A model generated the notes under the pieces. That model saw only the letters and a program-made list of their open reading frames with translations, searched no databases and was not told the DNA's origin. Source: Piscibacillus halophilus (GTDB lineage Bacteria; Bacillota; Bacilli; Bacillales; Alkalibacillaceae). Taken from it: a stretch of 64,000 nt of DNA. Shown here piece by piece: positions 37,512 to 45,884 of this stretch. Both the position numbers and the translations under genes were made by a program. Numbering within the stretch: position 1 is the first letter of the stretch; each line of letters begins with the position of its first letter. Location: positions 1 through 64,000 of the forward strand of contig NZ_FOES01000008.1 of NCBI RefSeq assembly GCF_900110685.1, written 5' to 3'.

Positions 37512-37528
37512 TGTAAGGAAAGTTAACA
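37512..37528. promoter_or_regulatory. GlnR/TnrA box, upstream site
   Basis: TGTAAGGAAAGTTAACA fits TGTNAN7TNACA exactly. It is centred about 60 bases upstream of the predicted start, a plausible activating position for TnrA. Confidence 0.8.
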
Positions 37529-37533
37529 TAAAT

Positions 37534-37560
37534 AAAAAAACGCCCGAAAATTGGGCGCCT
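37534..37560 (-). terminator. Intrinsic terminator of the GltB-like gene
   Basis: GCGCCC/GGGCGT stem with an AT-rich loop and seven T residues on the minus strand, directly upstream of the glnK regulatory region. Confidence 0.85.
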
Positions 37561-37575
37561 TAAACTGGAATCATT

Positions 37576-39147
37576 TTATTGTTTATTAGTCATTAAGTGA
37601 TTTTCATAAATGACATCATAAAGATCTTTATAAGAAACATGTTCATCTTTTAATTCGGTAGGTGATTCGAGGCCAGCAGCGGCAGCAATATTAAATAATC
37701 CTTCTCGAATCGAAATGACATAATTGGTCACACGATATGACTTCTCTTCGATATCTAGAGCTTGCTGTAATTTTTTATCTGTGGTTGCAACACCAACTGG
37801 GCAGTGGTTAGTGTGACAAACTTGTGCCATAATACAACCAACTGTCACCATGAAGGCTCTAGCCACTTGTACTAAGTCTGCACCTAGAGCTAAGGCAATA
37901 GCGATCCGATCAGGTGTAAACAATTTACCTGAGGCAATGATTTTAACACGGTCCCGTACATCTTGATCTACTAGCGCTTGGTGTAAAATTGGGATAGCTG
38001 ACTTGATAGGTAGACCGACACTATCGGCAAGCTCTTGGTAAGTTGCTCCAGTGCCGCCTTCACTACCATCAACCGAAATGAAGTCTGGAGATTGGCCAGT
38101 TTCCTTCATTATTTTAGCTAAATTGTCAATGTCGCTTTGTTGTCCAACGACTATTTTAATTCCTACTGGTTTTCCTGTGACGTCTCGTATTCGATCTATA
38201 AAATCCAACATTTCATAAACGTTATTAAACTCTTTGAATCGATTAGGACTGTCGACTGTTTGATAAGGTTTAATGTTTCGAATCTCAGCGATTTCTTCAG
38301 TTACTTTCTCGGCTTCAACATGTCCTCCACGAGTTTTGGCTCCTTGTGCAAGCTTTAATTCGAAGGCTTTAATTTGTTTGATCTCTGACTTCTTCTTTAG
38401 TTCTTCCCAGGACATTTCTCCCTCTTGAGTTCGAACTCCGAATAGACCTGGTCCGATTTGCATGATTAAGTCGACGTTTCCTTTTAAATGATATTCGGAT
38501 ACTCCTCCTTCGCCTGTATTCATCCATGTGCCGCCTGCTCGACCGAGTCCAAGGGATAAAGCTGTAATGGCTCTGTCTCCCAAAGCCCCATAGCTCATCC
38601 CGGACATTCCGATCAGTCCTTTTGCGACGAAGGGATGTGTACATTGCTCGCCTATGGTAACGGCGTATTGGTCATCTAAAAAGTAAGGTCCGCTTTCTTT
38701 TTGAATACGATATTCTCTGCGCGAGAAAAGATGTTCTTTTTCAATATAGTAAGCGTAAGTTTGAATTTTTTCTTTTTGATCAATCGCTAATTCTTCTGTT
38801 AACTTGGGAAACATCGTATTTTTTATGTAATAACCTGGTTGATCAAAATCTCGCTGCGATCCAAATCCGACCATGCGTTTTTTGTATTTTGCCGGTAAGA
38901 CAATATTTTGATAATCTTTTCTAGAAAAAGGTTTCCCGTCATTATCCCCAGTAAAAAGGTACTGTCGTAATTCAGGTCCAATACTTTCGAAAAAGTAGCG
39001 CACCCTACCTATTAATGGATAGTTTTTTAATACAGAATGGCGTTTTTGATTGCGGTCTACAAAATAACTGTAAATCATGAAAACGCTAGGAACCAATAAA
39101 AAAGAAAGAATAATAATTAATAAAATTAATGATGCGATTTCTATCAT
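37576..39147 (-). CDS. GltB-like FMN glutamate-synthase-domain protein (YerD-like)
   Basis: 523 residues: an N-terminal membrane helix (about 5-27), then a stand-alone FMN/synthase domain of glutamate synthase. It shows GMSYGALGDRAI, FISVDGSEGGTGATYQEL (FMN phosphate site) and the Fe-S cysteines CIMAQVCHTNHCPVG. The glutaminase and C-terminal glxGXG domains of true GOGAT are missing. Such proteins (B. subtilis YerD) have no proven function; an ammonia-linked oxidoreductase role is possible, and its place next to glnK-amtB fits nitrogen metabolism. ATG 39147 follows GGGGGCGAG; the frame extends further upstream without a ribosome site. Confidence 0.8.
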   Translation of the reverse strand: MIEIASLILLIIILSFLLVPSVFMIYSYFVDRNQKRHSVLKNYPLIGRVRYFFESIGPELRQYLFTGDNDGKPFSRKDYQNIVLPAKYKKRMVGFGSQRDFDQPGYYIKNTMFPKLTEELAIDQKEKIQTYAYYIEKEHLFSRREYRIQKESGPYFLDDQYAVTIGEQCTHPFVAKGLIGMSGMSYGALGDRAITALSLGLGRAGGTWMNTGEGGVSEYHLKGNVDLIMQIGPGLFGVRTQEGEMSWEELKKKSEIKQIKAFELKLAQGAKTRGGHVEAEKVTEEIAEIRNIKPYQTVDSPNRFKEFNNVYEMLDFIDRIRDVTGKPVGIKIVVGQQSDIDNLAKIMKETGQSPDFISVDGSEGGTGATYQELADSVGLPIKSAIPILHQALVDQDVRDRVKIIASGKLFTPDRIAIALALGADLVQVARAFMVTVGCIMAQVCHTNHCPVGVATTDKKLQQALDIEEKSYRVTNYVISIREGLFNIAAAAGLESPTELKDEHVSYKDLYDVIYENHLMTNKQ

Positions 39148-39280
39148 TGACTCGCCCCCTAAATATATATATAATTCAAGCGTGAAAATAAAATAGAATG
39201 ACTCTATAGTCTTTAGGTACCAATATATCACAATAGAATACATGAATCATACATGAATATAGAGTGAGAGAGGTATAGCA

Positions 39281-41077
39281 ATGGATAGTTTATTATTTAT
39301 ATTAATGTTAATTGGTGCTCTCGGAGTTTCCTCTCAATGGATTGCGTGGCGTTTTCGTATGCCGGCTATCGTTGTGATGTCAGTGATGGGTTTGTTAGCA
39401 GGTCCAATCCTAGGTATTATAAGCCCGCAAGAAGATTTAGGTAGTATGTACAGCCCTCTAATTTCAATTGCGGTAGGGATTATATTATTCGAAGGAAGTC
39501 TAAATTTAGATTTCCGTGAAATTAAAGGACTCGGAAAACCAATATTTCGTATTACAACGCTAGGGGCTTTCCTAGCGTGGATTATAGGTTCATTAGCTGC
39601 ACACTATATTGCTGATTTATCCTGGGCGGTCGCTTTTGTTATCGGTGGTATTTTCATCGTTACGGGACCAACTGTTATTTTACCATTATTACGACAAGCA
39701 AAACTAAAGCCCAGGCCAGCTGCGATCTTAAAATGGGAAGGGATTATTGTCGACCCATTTGGTGCTTTAGTCGCTGTTTTCGCTTTTGAGTTTGTAAAGT
39801 TTGTCACGATGGATACTGTAACATTTGCTACGATTCTAGCCTTCTTGGCCGGTTCATTACTCGGGGCTGCAATTGGTGCGTTCTTTGGTTATGGAATCGG
39901 TTGGATGTTCGAAAACGGTTATGTACCTGAATTTCTAAAGTCACCAGTTGTTCTTGCCAGCGTTGTCATGGCGTTTGCGTTAAGTGACACCGTTATGCAT
40001 GAGACAGGATTATTGGCTGTGACAGTCATGGGGATGACAATCGCCAATATGCATATTTCGTCTATTGGGGATATGCGTCACTTTAAGGAAAACATATCCA
40101 TATTACTTATATCGGTTATCTTTATTATGTTAACTGCATCGTTAAATCGAGAAACGTTATTGTCGATTTTTGACTGGCATATTATTTTATTCATTTTAAT
40201 TATGCTATTTGTGACTCGTCCATTAAGTATATTCTTATCAACGATTAATACTGATTTACAATTTAAAGAAAAATTACTTGTTGGTTGGATTGCACCTCGC
40301 GGAATTGTGGCATTAACCGTTTCAGGTTATTTTGCGGGAGTATTACTTGAAGCTGGATTTGATGATGCAGAGATCTTAACATCCTTAACATTTGGCCTAG
40401 TGTTTGCGACGGTTGTTGCTCACGGATTCTCATTAGGTTGGGTGGCCCGTCGATTGGGCTTATCAACAGAAAGTAAGCCAGGAGTACTCATTGTGGGCTC
40501 GAGTAAATTCTCTGTTAACTTAGCGAAAGTATTAGAAGATTTAAATATTCCAGTGTTAATTAGTGATTCCTCTTGGAGCCGTCTCTCTCACGCGAGAAGA
40601 CTAGGTGTTCCTTATGAACATGGTGAAATCCTATCTGAGCAGACAGACTATCAGATCGATCTAACTCCTTATGAATATATGATTGGTCTGACGGAGTATG
40701 ATTCATACAACACACTTGTGAGCTCAACTTTTATGCCGGCATTTGGCCGCGAACATTTATTCCAGTTGCCTTTACAAGTGAATCAAGGGGATCATTTGGA
40801 AGACGTTAGCAAGCACATCAGTGGACGCTTATTATTTGAAGAAGGAGCTAACTGGAGTGCCTTAAATGAAAAAATCAATAAAGGATTCTTGTTCAAGAAA
40901 ACGACGATTACACAGAAATATACGTACAATCAATTCTTGAAAGATCTTGATTCAGAAAGCGTATTGCTCTTTATTCTAAGGAAGTCAGGTAATATTGACT
41001 TCTTTACTCCGAAAAGCGAAATTCGTCCTGAAGCAGGCGACACTGTTGTATCTTTGCAAAAACCTGTCCAAAATTAA
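39281..41077 (+). CDS. CPA1/NhaP-type cation:proton antiporter with TrkA-N domain
   Basis: 598 residues. Twelve or so membrane helices (1-390) include IVTGPTVILPLLRQ and WEGIIVDPFGALVAV, where the aspartate is the expected ion-binding residue. A cytoplasmic Rossmann-like domain starts at GVLIVGSSKFSVNLAKVLE (about residue 401), and a TrkA-C-like tail follows. It would exchange Na+ or K+ for H+ in pH and salt homeostasis, which suits a halophile. GAGAGAGG precedes ATG 39281. Monocistronic. Confidence 0.85.
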   Translation: MDSLLFILMLIGALGVSSQWIAWRFRMPAIVVMSVMGLLAGPILGIISPQEDLGSMYSPLISIAVGIILFEGSLNLDFREIKGLGKPIFRITTLGAFLAWIIGSLAAHYIADLSWAVAFVIGGIFIVTGPTVILPLLRQAKLKPRPAAILKWEGIIVDPFGALVAVFAFEFVKFVTMDTVTFATILAFLAGSLLGAAIGAFFGYGIGWMFENGYVPEFLKSPVVLASVVMAFALSDTVMHETGLLAVTVMGMTIANMHISSIGDMRHFKENISILLISVIFIMLTASLNRETLLSIFDWHIILFILIMLFVTRPLSIFLSTINTDLQFKEKLLVGWIAPRGIVALTVSGYFAGVLLEAGFDDAEILTSLTFGLVFATVVAHGFSLGWVARRLGLSTESKPGVLIVGSSKFSVNLAKVLEDLNIPVLISDSSWSRLSHARRLGVPYEHGEILSEQTDYQIDLTPYEYMIGLTEYDSYNTLVSSTFMPAFGREHLFQLPLQVNQGDHLEDVSKHISGRLLFEEGANWSALNEKINKGFLFKKTTITQKYTYNQFLKDLDSESVLLFILRKSGNIDFFTPKSEIRPEAGDTVVSLQKPVQN

Positions 41078-41082
41078 TAATG

Positions 41083-41114
41083 ACCTAGCCGTTTATTAAC
41101 GGCTAGGTTTTTTT
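41083..41114 (+). terminator. Intrinsic terminator of the antiporter gene
   Basis: ACCTAGCCGTT/AACGGCTAGGT, loop TATT, then seven T residues. Confidence 0.93.
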
Positions 41115-41522
41115 GGTATTCTGGACGAAATGGATTAATGATTTATGAGGCTTTTTTCATGAAGACTAAATTCTCATTATTACGAAAATATGTTTTGCAG
41201 GATTTGGTAAAGGGTATATAGAAGTAGAGGTTATGCGAAGAAATTTTCATAATATAATAATTGATGTTATATTTTGGGGGTTTTATGAACTTTTCCGACA
41301 TATTGTGAGGATTTGTAACTATTACGAAGGATATAAGAAGTAAATAGAGGATAATAATTTTATAGTTCAAGACATAAGTTTATAGAAAAGATAATTCTAT
41401 TATATCCGATTATACCGAGTTTGTGTGATAGTTGTTTTTTTAGATATCATTAAATAGACAAGTCATGGAATTTTCAAAAAATGATGGATAGATGTGTACC
41501 TGACCTGGAGGGGAGGACAAAA
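41115..41522. other. 408-base gap before the TRAP operon
   Basis: AT-rich and with no array. A possible 36-codon ORF (ATG 41233 to 41343) has only a weak GAGG and I do not call it. The TRAP promoter must lie in the last 150 bases, but no good -35/-10 pair stands out. Confidence 0.4.
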
Positions 41523-42107
41523 GTGAATATAGTAAAAGTAATCTTTCAAAAAGTCGATCGGGCTTTTATGAAGTTGGAAGAATTTATCTTAAGTTTTTCC
41601 ATTATTTTAATTGCAATTATGATTGTGGGGAATGTTATTGCTCGTGAAGTATTTAATTCTGGAGCGTTTTACTTTGCATATGAAGTAAGTAAATTTGCGA
41701 TTGTGATTGCTACTTTTATGGGAATTGGCTATGCTGCGCGAAAAGGTCGTCATATTAGTATGTCAGCATTTTATGACTTTGCGCCGTTTAAAGTACGAAA
41801 AGTTATGATGATTATCATTAATTTTGTAACAGCCATCATCATGTTTGTAATGGCTTATTATACATATCAATACGTAATGTTTGAATATAACACTGGAGCT
41901 ATTACGACTTCATTACAATTACCAAGGTATTTAATGGCTGTTTTTCTACCAATTGGATTTCTCGTGGCAGGAATTCAGTTTTTACGTAATACCTTTGTAA
42001 ACTTTACGAAGAAAGCGTCAGATAAGGTTTATTTAGGTACGGATGCGGTCGATTATAACGATGACAAAGATAAGGACGTTAAATTAGAAGATATTTCTTC
42101 TATATAA
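41523..42107 (+). CDS. TRAP transporter small permease (DctQ)
   Basis: 194-residue protein with four membrane helices and the DctQ-typical EEFILSFSIILIAIMIVGNV and YEVSKFAIVIATFMGIGYAAR. It joins the large subunit DctM in a Na+-driven TRAP importer. GTG 41523 is 6 bases after GGAGGGGAGG; upstream ATGs lack ribosome sites. First gene of dctQ-dctM-dctP. Confidence 0.88.
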   Translation: MNIVKVIFQKVDRAFMKLEEFILSFSIILIAIMIVGNVIAREVFNSGAFYFAYEVSKFAIVIATFMGIGYAARKGRHISMSAFYDFAPFKVRKVMMIIINFVTAIIMFVMAYYTYQYVMFEYNTGAITTSLQLPRYLMAVFLPIGFLVAGIQFLRNTFVNFTKKASDKVYLGTDAVDYNDDKDKDVKLEDISSI

Positions 42108-42134
42108 CAAAGAAAAAGTGGAGAGGACAATAGT

Positions 42135-43409
42135 ATGTTAACTACTTTAATTACCATTATGGCCATATTCTTACTGTTGAACTTCCCGATGATGATCCCT
42201 TTAATTTTAGGGCCATTAATCGTCATGTTAGTTTATAATTCAACAGTAACAATGGACTTACTGATGGGGCAATTATTAACCGGCATTGAATCTCCAGTGC
42301 TATTATGTGTACCGCTATTTATTTTTGCGGCAGACATAATGACGGCTGGTAAAACGTCTGAACGTTTACTTGATTTCGTCGGTGCTTTCGTTGGTCATAT
42401 TCGTGGTGGTTACGCCGTCACAACAGCAGCTTCTTGTACAATGTTTGGTGCCATTTCTGGGTCAACGCAAGCAACGGTTGTTGCAGTTGGTCGACCGATG
42501 AGAGAACGTTTATTAAAAGTTGGTTATAAGGACTCGAGTGCCATGGCTTTAATTATTAACTCGAGTGATGTTGCTTTGTTGATCCCACCTAGTATTGGGA
42601 TGATTATTTACGCATTAGCAGCTGGATCTGGAGTATCTGTTGGTGATTTATTTATTGCAGGGATTATTCCAGGTATTATCGTCTTTTTAGCATTTGCTAC
42701 ATATAGTATCGTTTATGCAAAAGTAAAAGACATTCCATTGGCTCCGAAAGCCAATTGGTCCGAAAGATTTAAATACTTTAGAAAAGCATTATTACCATTA
42801 GGTTTTCCCATACTAATTGTTGGTGGGATTTATAAAGGTTGGTTTACACCTGTTGAAGCATCAGGGATATCAGTGCTTTATGCATTAATTTTAGAGGTGT
42901 TAATTTATAGAACAATTCCGTTTAAGAAAATTCCTAGTATTGCATTATCAACAGGCTTAGTCACATCAGCTGTATTTATTCTAGTTGCTGGTGGACAGTT
43001 ATTTACTTGGGTGTTAGGTTATGCTCAAATTCCACAGCAGATTACTGAAGCTGTATTAGGATCTGATCCAAGTGCTTTATATGTATTAATTATCGTAAGT
43101 ATATTCTTCTTTATTGGGTGTATGTTTGTTGACCCGATTGTGGTTATACTAATCTTAACTCCAATCTTTGTGCCGGCAGCTACAGCAGCAGACGTTAACT
43201 TGATACATTTAGGAATCATTGTTACGTTCCAGGCAGCATTAGGGTCAGCCACACCACCTTTTGGCGTGGATATCTTTACAGCCAGTGCGGTGTTTAAAAA
43301 ACCTTATTGGGAAGTTATTAAGAGTACACCGCCATACATCATTATGTTATTAGCGATTGGAGCATTGTTAATTCTCTTCCCAGAACTATCATTAGTTCTA
43401 ATTGATTAA
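42135..43409 (+). CDS. TRAP transporter large permease (DctM)
   Basis: 424 residues, about twelve hydrophobic segments. It has the DctM blocks GIESPVLLCVPLFIFAADIM, TMFGAISGSTQATVVAVGRP and DVALLIPPSIGMIIYALAAG. It forms the elevator-type transport core. It starts 27 bases after dctQ, with GGAGAGG upstream. Confidence 0.92.
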   Translation: MLTTLITIMAIFLLLNFPMMIPLILGPLIVMLVYNSTVTMDLLMGQLLTGIESPVLLCVPLFIFAADIMTAGKTSERLLDFVGAFVGHIRGGYAVTTAASCTMFGAISGSTQATVVAVGRPMRERLLKVGYKDSSAMALIINSSDVALLIPPSIGMIIYALAAGSGVSVGDLFIAGIIPGIIVFLAFATYSIVYAKVKDIPLAPKANWSERFKYFRKALLPLGFPILIVGGIYKGWFTPVEASGISVLYALILEVLIYRTIPFKKIPSIALSTGLVTSAVFILVAGGQLFTWVLGYAQIPQQITEAVLGSDPSALYVLIIVSIFFFIGCMFVDPIVVILILTPIFVPAATAADVNLIHLGIIVTFQAALGSATPPFGVDIFTASAVFKKPYWEVIKSTPPYIIMLLAIGALLILFPELSLVLID

Positions 43410-43415
43410 AGTTAT

Positions 43416-43439
43416 AAAGTGTGTTTCAAAAGCACTTTA
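43416..43439 (+). other. Hairpin between dctM and dctP
   Basis: AAAGTG (43416-43421) pairs with CACTTT (43433-43438), with no T run. It could protect the downstream dctP message and raise the amount of binding protein over permease. Weak evidence. Confidence 0.35.
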
Positions 43440-43470
43440 AATAAAATTATTACAAAATTATTAGGGGGTA

Positions 43471-44619
43471 ATGGTTATTTTTAACAAGAAGCTTTTAGTA
43501 ATGTTAATTGCAATCCTTTCACTAGGCTTATTCTTAGCCGCTTGTGGTGGTGGAGATAGTGAAGAAAGTACTGGTGGCGAAGAAGCTAACGGTGGAGAAG
43601 AAGCTAACGGTGGAGAAGAATCAAACGAAGAGTCTGAAGGTGAGTCAAGCGAAGGCTCTGGCGATGGTGAATTTGAAGAACAAGAATGGCAAATCGTAAC
43701 TGAGGAGCTTCAAGGTGAAGTTCAGTACGAATATGCGGCAGAATTTGCTAGCCGTATTGAAGAAAAAACAGATGGAGCAATCACTGTTGAGCCTTTAGAA
43801 TATGGGGCATTAGGTAGTGAGGTTAACCAAGCACAGCTTTTACAACAAGGCGGTGTTGAAATGGCCGTTATGTCACCGGGTTTCACAGGAGGACAGGTGC
43901 CTGATGGACAAATTTTCTCTCTACACTATTTCTTCCCGGCAGACCCTGAATTAACTCAGGAAGTATTAACAAATAGTGAAGCTTTAAATACAGATTTAAG
44001 AGCAAAATATGAAGAGCATAATATTTCACCTTTATCTTTCTGGACGGAAGGATCCATGGCTTGGACTAGTAATGTAGGTATTGAGTCACCTTCTGATTGG
44101 GAAGGTCTAAACATGCGTGTTCAAGAGTCGCCACTAATGCGTGAGACTTATGACGCGTATGGTGCAACTGTACAGTCGTTAAGCTGGGGTGAGCTATACA
44201 CAGCTTTAGACCGTGAAACAGTTGACGCACAGGAAAACCCACTATTCTTTATTGAATCAGCAAGTTTCCACGAAGTACAAGATACGGTTACCATTTCGAA
44301 CCATAATAACTATATTGCCATGACGACTGTTAATACGGATTGGTATAATGGCCTTTCAGATGCCGAAAAAGATTTAATTGATGAAACAGTCGCAGAAATG
44401 CAAGAATGGGTATTCGATGAGCAGAAGCAACAAAACGAAGCAGGTCTTCAAGCAATTGAAGAAGACACTGAAATTATCCGTCTAACAGATGAGCAGATTG
44501 CTGAGTTTAAAGAAGCAGCTGAACCTGTTCACGAATTCTACCGAAATGAAGTAGAAGGAATCGATCCAGACTTATATGACAAGTTAAAAGAAGAAATTGC
44601 TGAAATTACAGGTGAATAA
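43471..44619 (+). CDS. TRAP transporter solute-binding lipoprotein (DctP)
   Basis: 382 residues with lipobox LAAC (Cys25), an acidic linker containing 18-base in-frame repeats (GGEEAN, GGEEAN, GGEESN), then a DctP domain with EVNQAQLLQQGGVEMAVMSP, MRVQESPLMRETYDAYGA and LYTALDRETVDAQENP. The arginine in NMRVQ normally contacts a carboxylate of the ligand, so an organic acid is likely; its identity is unknown. In Gram-positive cells it must be membrane-tethered, as the lipobox shows. A strong terminator follows. Confidence 0.9.
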   Translation: MVIFNKKLLVMLIAILSLGLFLAACGGGDSEESTGGEEANGGEEANGGEESNEESEGESSEGSGDGEFEEQEWQIVTEELQGEVQYEYAAEFASRIEEKTDGAITVEPLEYGALGSEVNQAQLLQQGGVEMAVMSPGFTGGQVPDGQIFSLHYFFPADPELTQEVLTNSEALNTDLRAKYEEHNISPLSFWTEGSMAWTSNVGIESPSDWEGLNMRVQESPLMRETYDAYGATVQSLSWGELYTALDRETVDAQENPLFFIESASFHEVQDTVTISNHNNYIAMTTVNTDWYNGLSDAEKDLIDETVAEMQEWVFDEQKQQNEAGLQAIEEDTEIIRLTDEQIAEFKEAAEPVHEFYRNEVEGIDPDLYDKLKEEIAEITGE

Positions 44620-44625
44620 TAATGT

Positions 44626-44660
44626 GGCCAGGTTTTCACAACCTGGCCTATTTATTTTTA
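44626..44660 (+). terminator. Intrinsic terminator of the TRAP operon
   Basis: GGCCAGGTT/AACCTGGCC stem, 5-base loop, followed by TATTTATTTTT. Confidence 0.9.
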
Positions 44661-44717
44661 AAGGATTGACACTTAAGGATGATCAACTTATAATTAATAA
44701 TACAAACATATACTTCT

Positions 44718-44813
44718 CCAAAGGGGAGTAGCTTAATACGTTATAGTCGTCATGACGAGGGAAATTCTCCGGCTGTAACGGCAACGTTATAAATGTTGTA
44801 AGCGAGACCTTTA
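44718..44813 (+). ncRNA. yybP-ykoY Mn2+ riboswitch aptamer
   Basis: The leader contains AAAGGGGAGTAGC (44720-44732), GTCGTCATGACGAGG and GTAAGCGAGACCTTT, the hallmark conserved segments of the yybP-ykoY motif. P1 pairs AAAGG (44720-44724) with CCTTT (44808-44812). The same CCTTT is the 5' arm of the next terminator, so aptamer and terminator exclude each other, and Mn2+ binding should switch expression on. The gene controlled is a TerC/YkoY homologue, the usual partner of this class. Confidence 0.93.
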
Positions 44814-44842
44814 CGCGAACGGTGATTGCGTAAAGGTTTTTT
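44807..44842 (+). terminator. Riboswitch expression-platform terminator
   Basis: ACCTTTACGC/GCGTAAAGGT stem and six T residues; the 5' arm overlaps aptamer P1. Confidence 0.9.
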
Positions 44843-44851
44843 ATATTTTAT

Positions 44852-44888
44852 AAGCCTTGATCGCAATTTCGCGGTAAAGGCTTTTTTA
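44852..44888 (+). terminator. Second terminator-like hairpin before terC
   Basis: GCCTT/AAGGC with an inner CGC/GCG pair, followed by TTTTTTATTTT. It lies a few bases beyond the riboswitch terminator and is not obviously coupled to the aptamer. Confidence 0.65.
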
Positions 44889-44995
44889 TTTTGGGTAAAC
44901 ATATTAAAACATCTAGTGTAGCTAACAAATAAAATTTTCCGTATAAAAAGCCTATGTTTGTATTCAAACTACAAAGGTAAGGGAGCGATTGTGAA

Positions 44996-45793
44996 ATGGA
45001 TGCAGGATTATTACTTGAATATGGATGGGTACTACTCGTATTAATAGCTTTAGAAGGAGTTTTAGCAGCAGATAACGCACTAGTATTAGCTATTATGGTC
45101 AAACACCTGCCAGAAAAAGAACGTAAAAAAGCGTTATTTTATGGTTTATTTGGAGCATTTGTATTACGTGTCGGGTCTTTATTTATCATTTCGTTCTTAG
45201 TTGATGTATGGCAGGTTCAGGCTTTAGGTTCAGCGTACTTATTATACATTGCGATTAATCATTTGATTAAGAAACGGCTTAAAAAGAGGGAAAAGGATAC
45301 CCCTGAAGAAGCGGACGCCAAGAAGGATACTAAAGGTACAGGTTTTTGGATGACCGTTGCAAAAGTGGAATTCGCGGATATTGCTTTTGCTGTCGACTCT
45401 ATTTTAGCAGCCGTCGCTTTAGCAATGGCGTTACCATCAACCCCATTACCTCAAATTGGTGGCATGGATGGTGGTAAATTCTTAGTCGTTTTAATGGGTG
45501 GTTTAATCGGGGTTATTATTATGAGGTTTGCGGCAACATACTTTGTTAAGTTATTGAAGAAACGACCTGGATTGGAAACAGCAGCCTTTCTCATCGTTGG
45601 TTGGGTAGGGATTAAATTGGCAGTTATTACCTTATCGCATGAAGATATCGGCTTAATACCATATGATTTTGCTCATTCGACTTGGTGGAAATTAGCGTTC
45701 TATATCGTACTAGTCACGATCGCTGTTATTGGATGGTTCTCTTCTGGAAAACAAGAAATTGATGAGGAGGAAATCGAACAGATCAAAGAATAA
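44996..45793 (+). CDS. TerC/YkoY-family metal exporter
   Basis: 265-residue membrane protein with the TerC motifs ALEGVLAADNALVLA (helix 1-2, metal-binding acidic residues) and VEFADIAFAVDSILAA. About seven helices and a charged cytoplasmic loop (KKREKDTPEEADAKKD). TerC-family proteins such as YkoY export Mn2+, possibly to metallate secreted enzymes, and the upstream Mn2+ riboswitch agrees. GGGAGCG precedes ATG 44996. Monocistronic. Confidence 0.92.
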   Translation: MDAGLLLEYGWVLLVLIALEGVLAADNALVLAIMVKHLPEKERKKALFYGLFGAFVLRVGSLFIISFLVDVWQVQALGSAYLLYIAINHLIKKRLKKREKDTPEEADAKKDTKGTGFWMTVAKVEFADIAFAVDSILAAVALAMALPSTPLPQIGGMDGGKFLVVLMGGLIGVIIMRFAATYFVKLLKKRPGLETAAFLIVGWVGIKLAVITLSHEDIGLIPYDFAHSTWWKLAFYIVLVTIAVIGWFSSGKQEIDEEEIEQIKE

Positions 45794-45798
45794 GTAGA

Positions 45799-45832
45799 AA
45801 AAAGAGCTAACCTTTTGGGTTAGTTCTTTTTA
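45799..45832 (+). terminator. Intrinsic terminator of terC
   Basis: AAGAGCTAACC/GGTTAGTTCTT with a short loop and trailing T residues. Confidence 0.88.
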
Positions 45833-45884
45833 TGTCGTACCCCTCATATAATAATACAACGACTAATGCTACGGGGGGCCATTT

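Noticed and set aside
41233..41343. Possible 36-codon gene upstream of the TRAP operon
   Set aside because: Weak ribosome site, no promoter and no recognisable sequence; kept only as a remark in the gap entry.
43560..43640. 18-base tandem repeat in dctP as a member of the intergenic array family
   Set aside because: It lies within the coding linker, has an 18-base step and encodes Gly-Glu-Glu-Ala-Asn repeats; it is ordinary low-complexity coding sequence.
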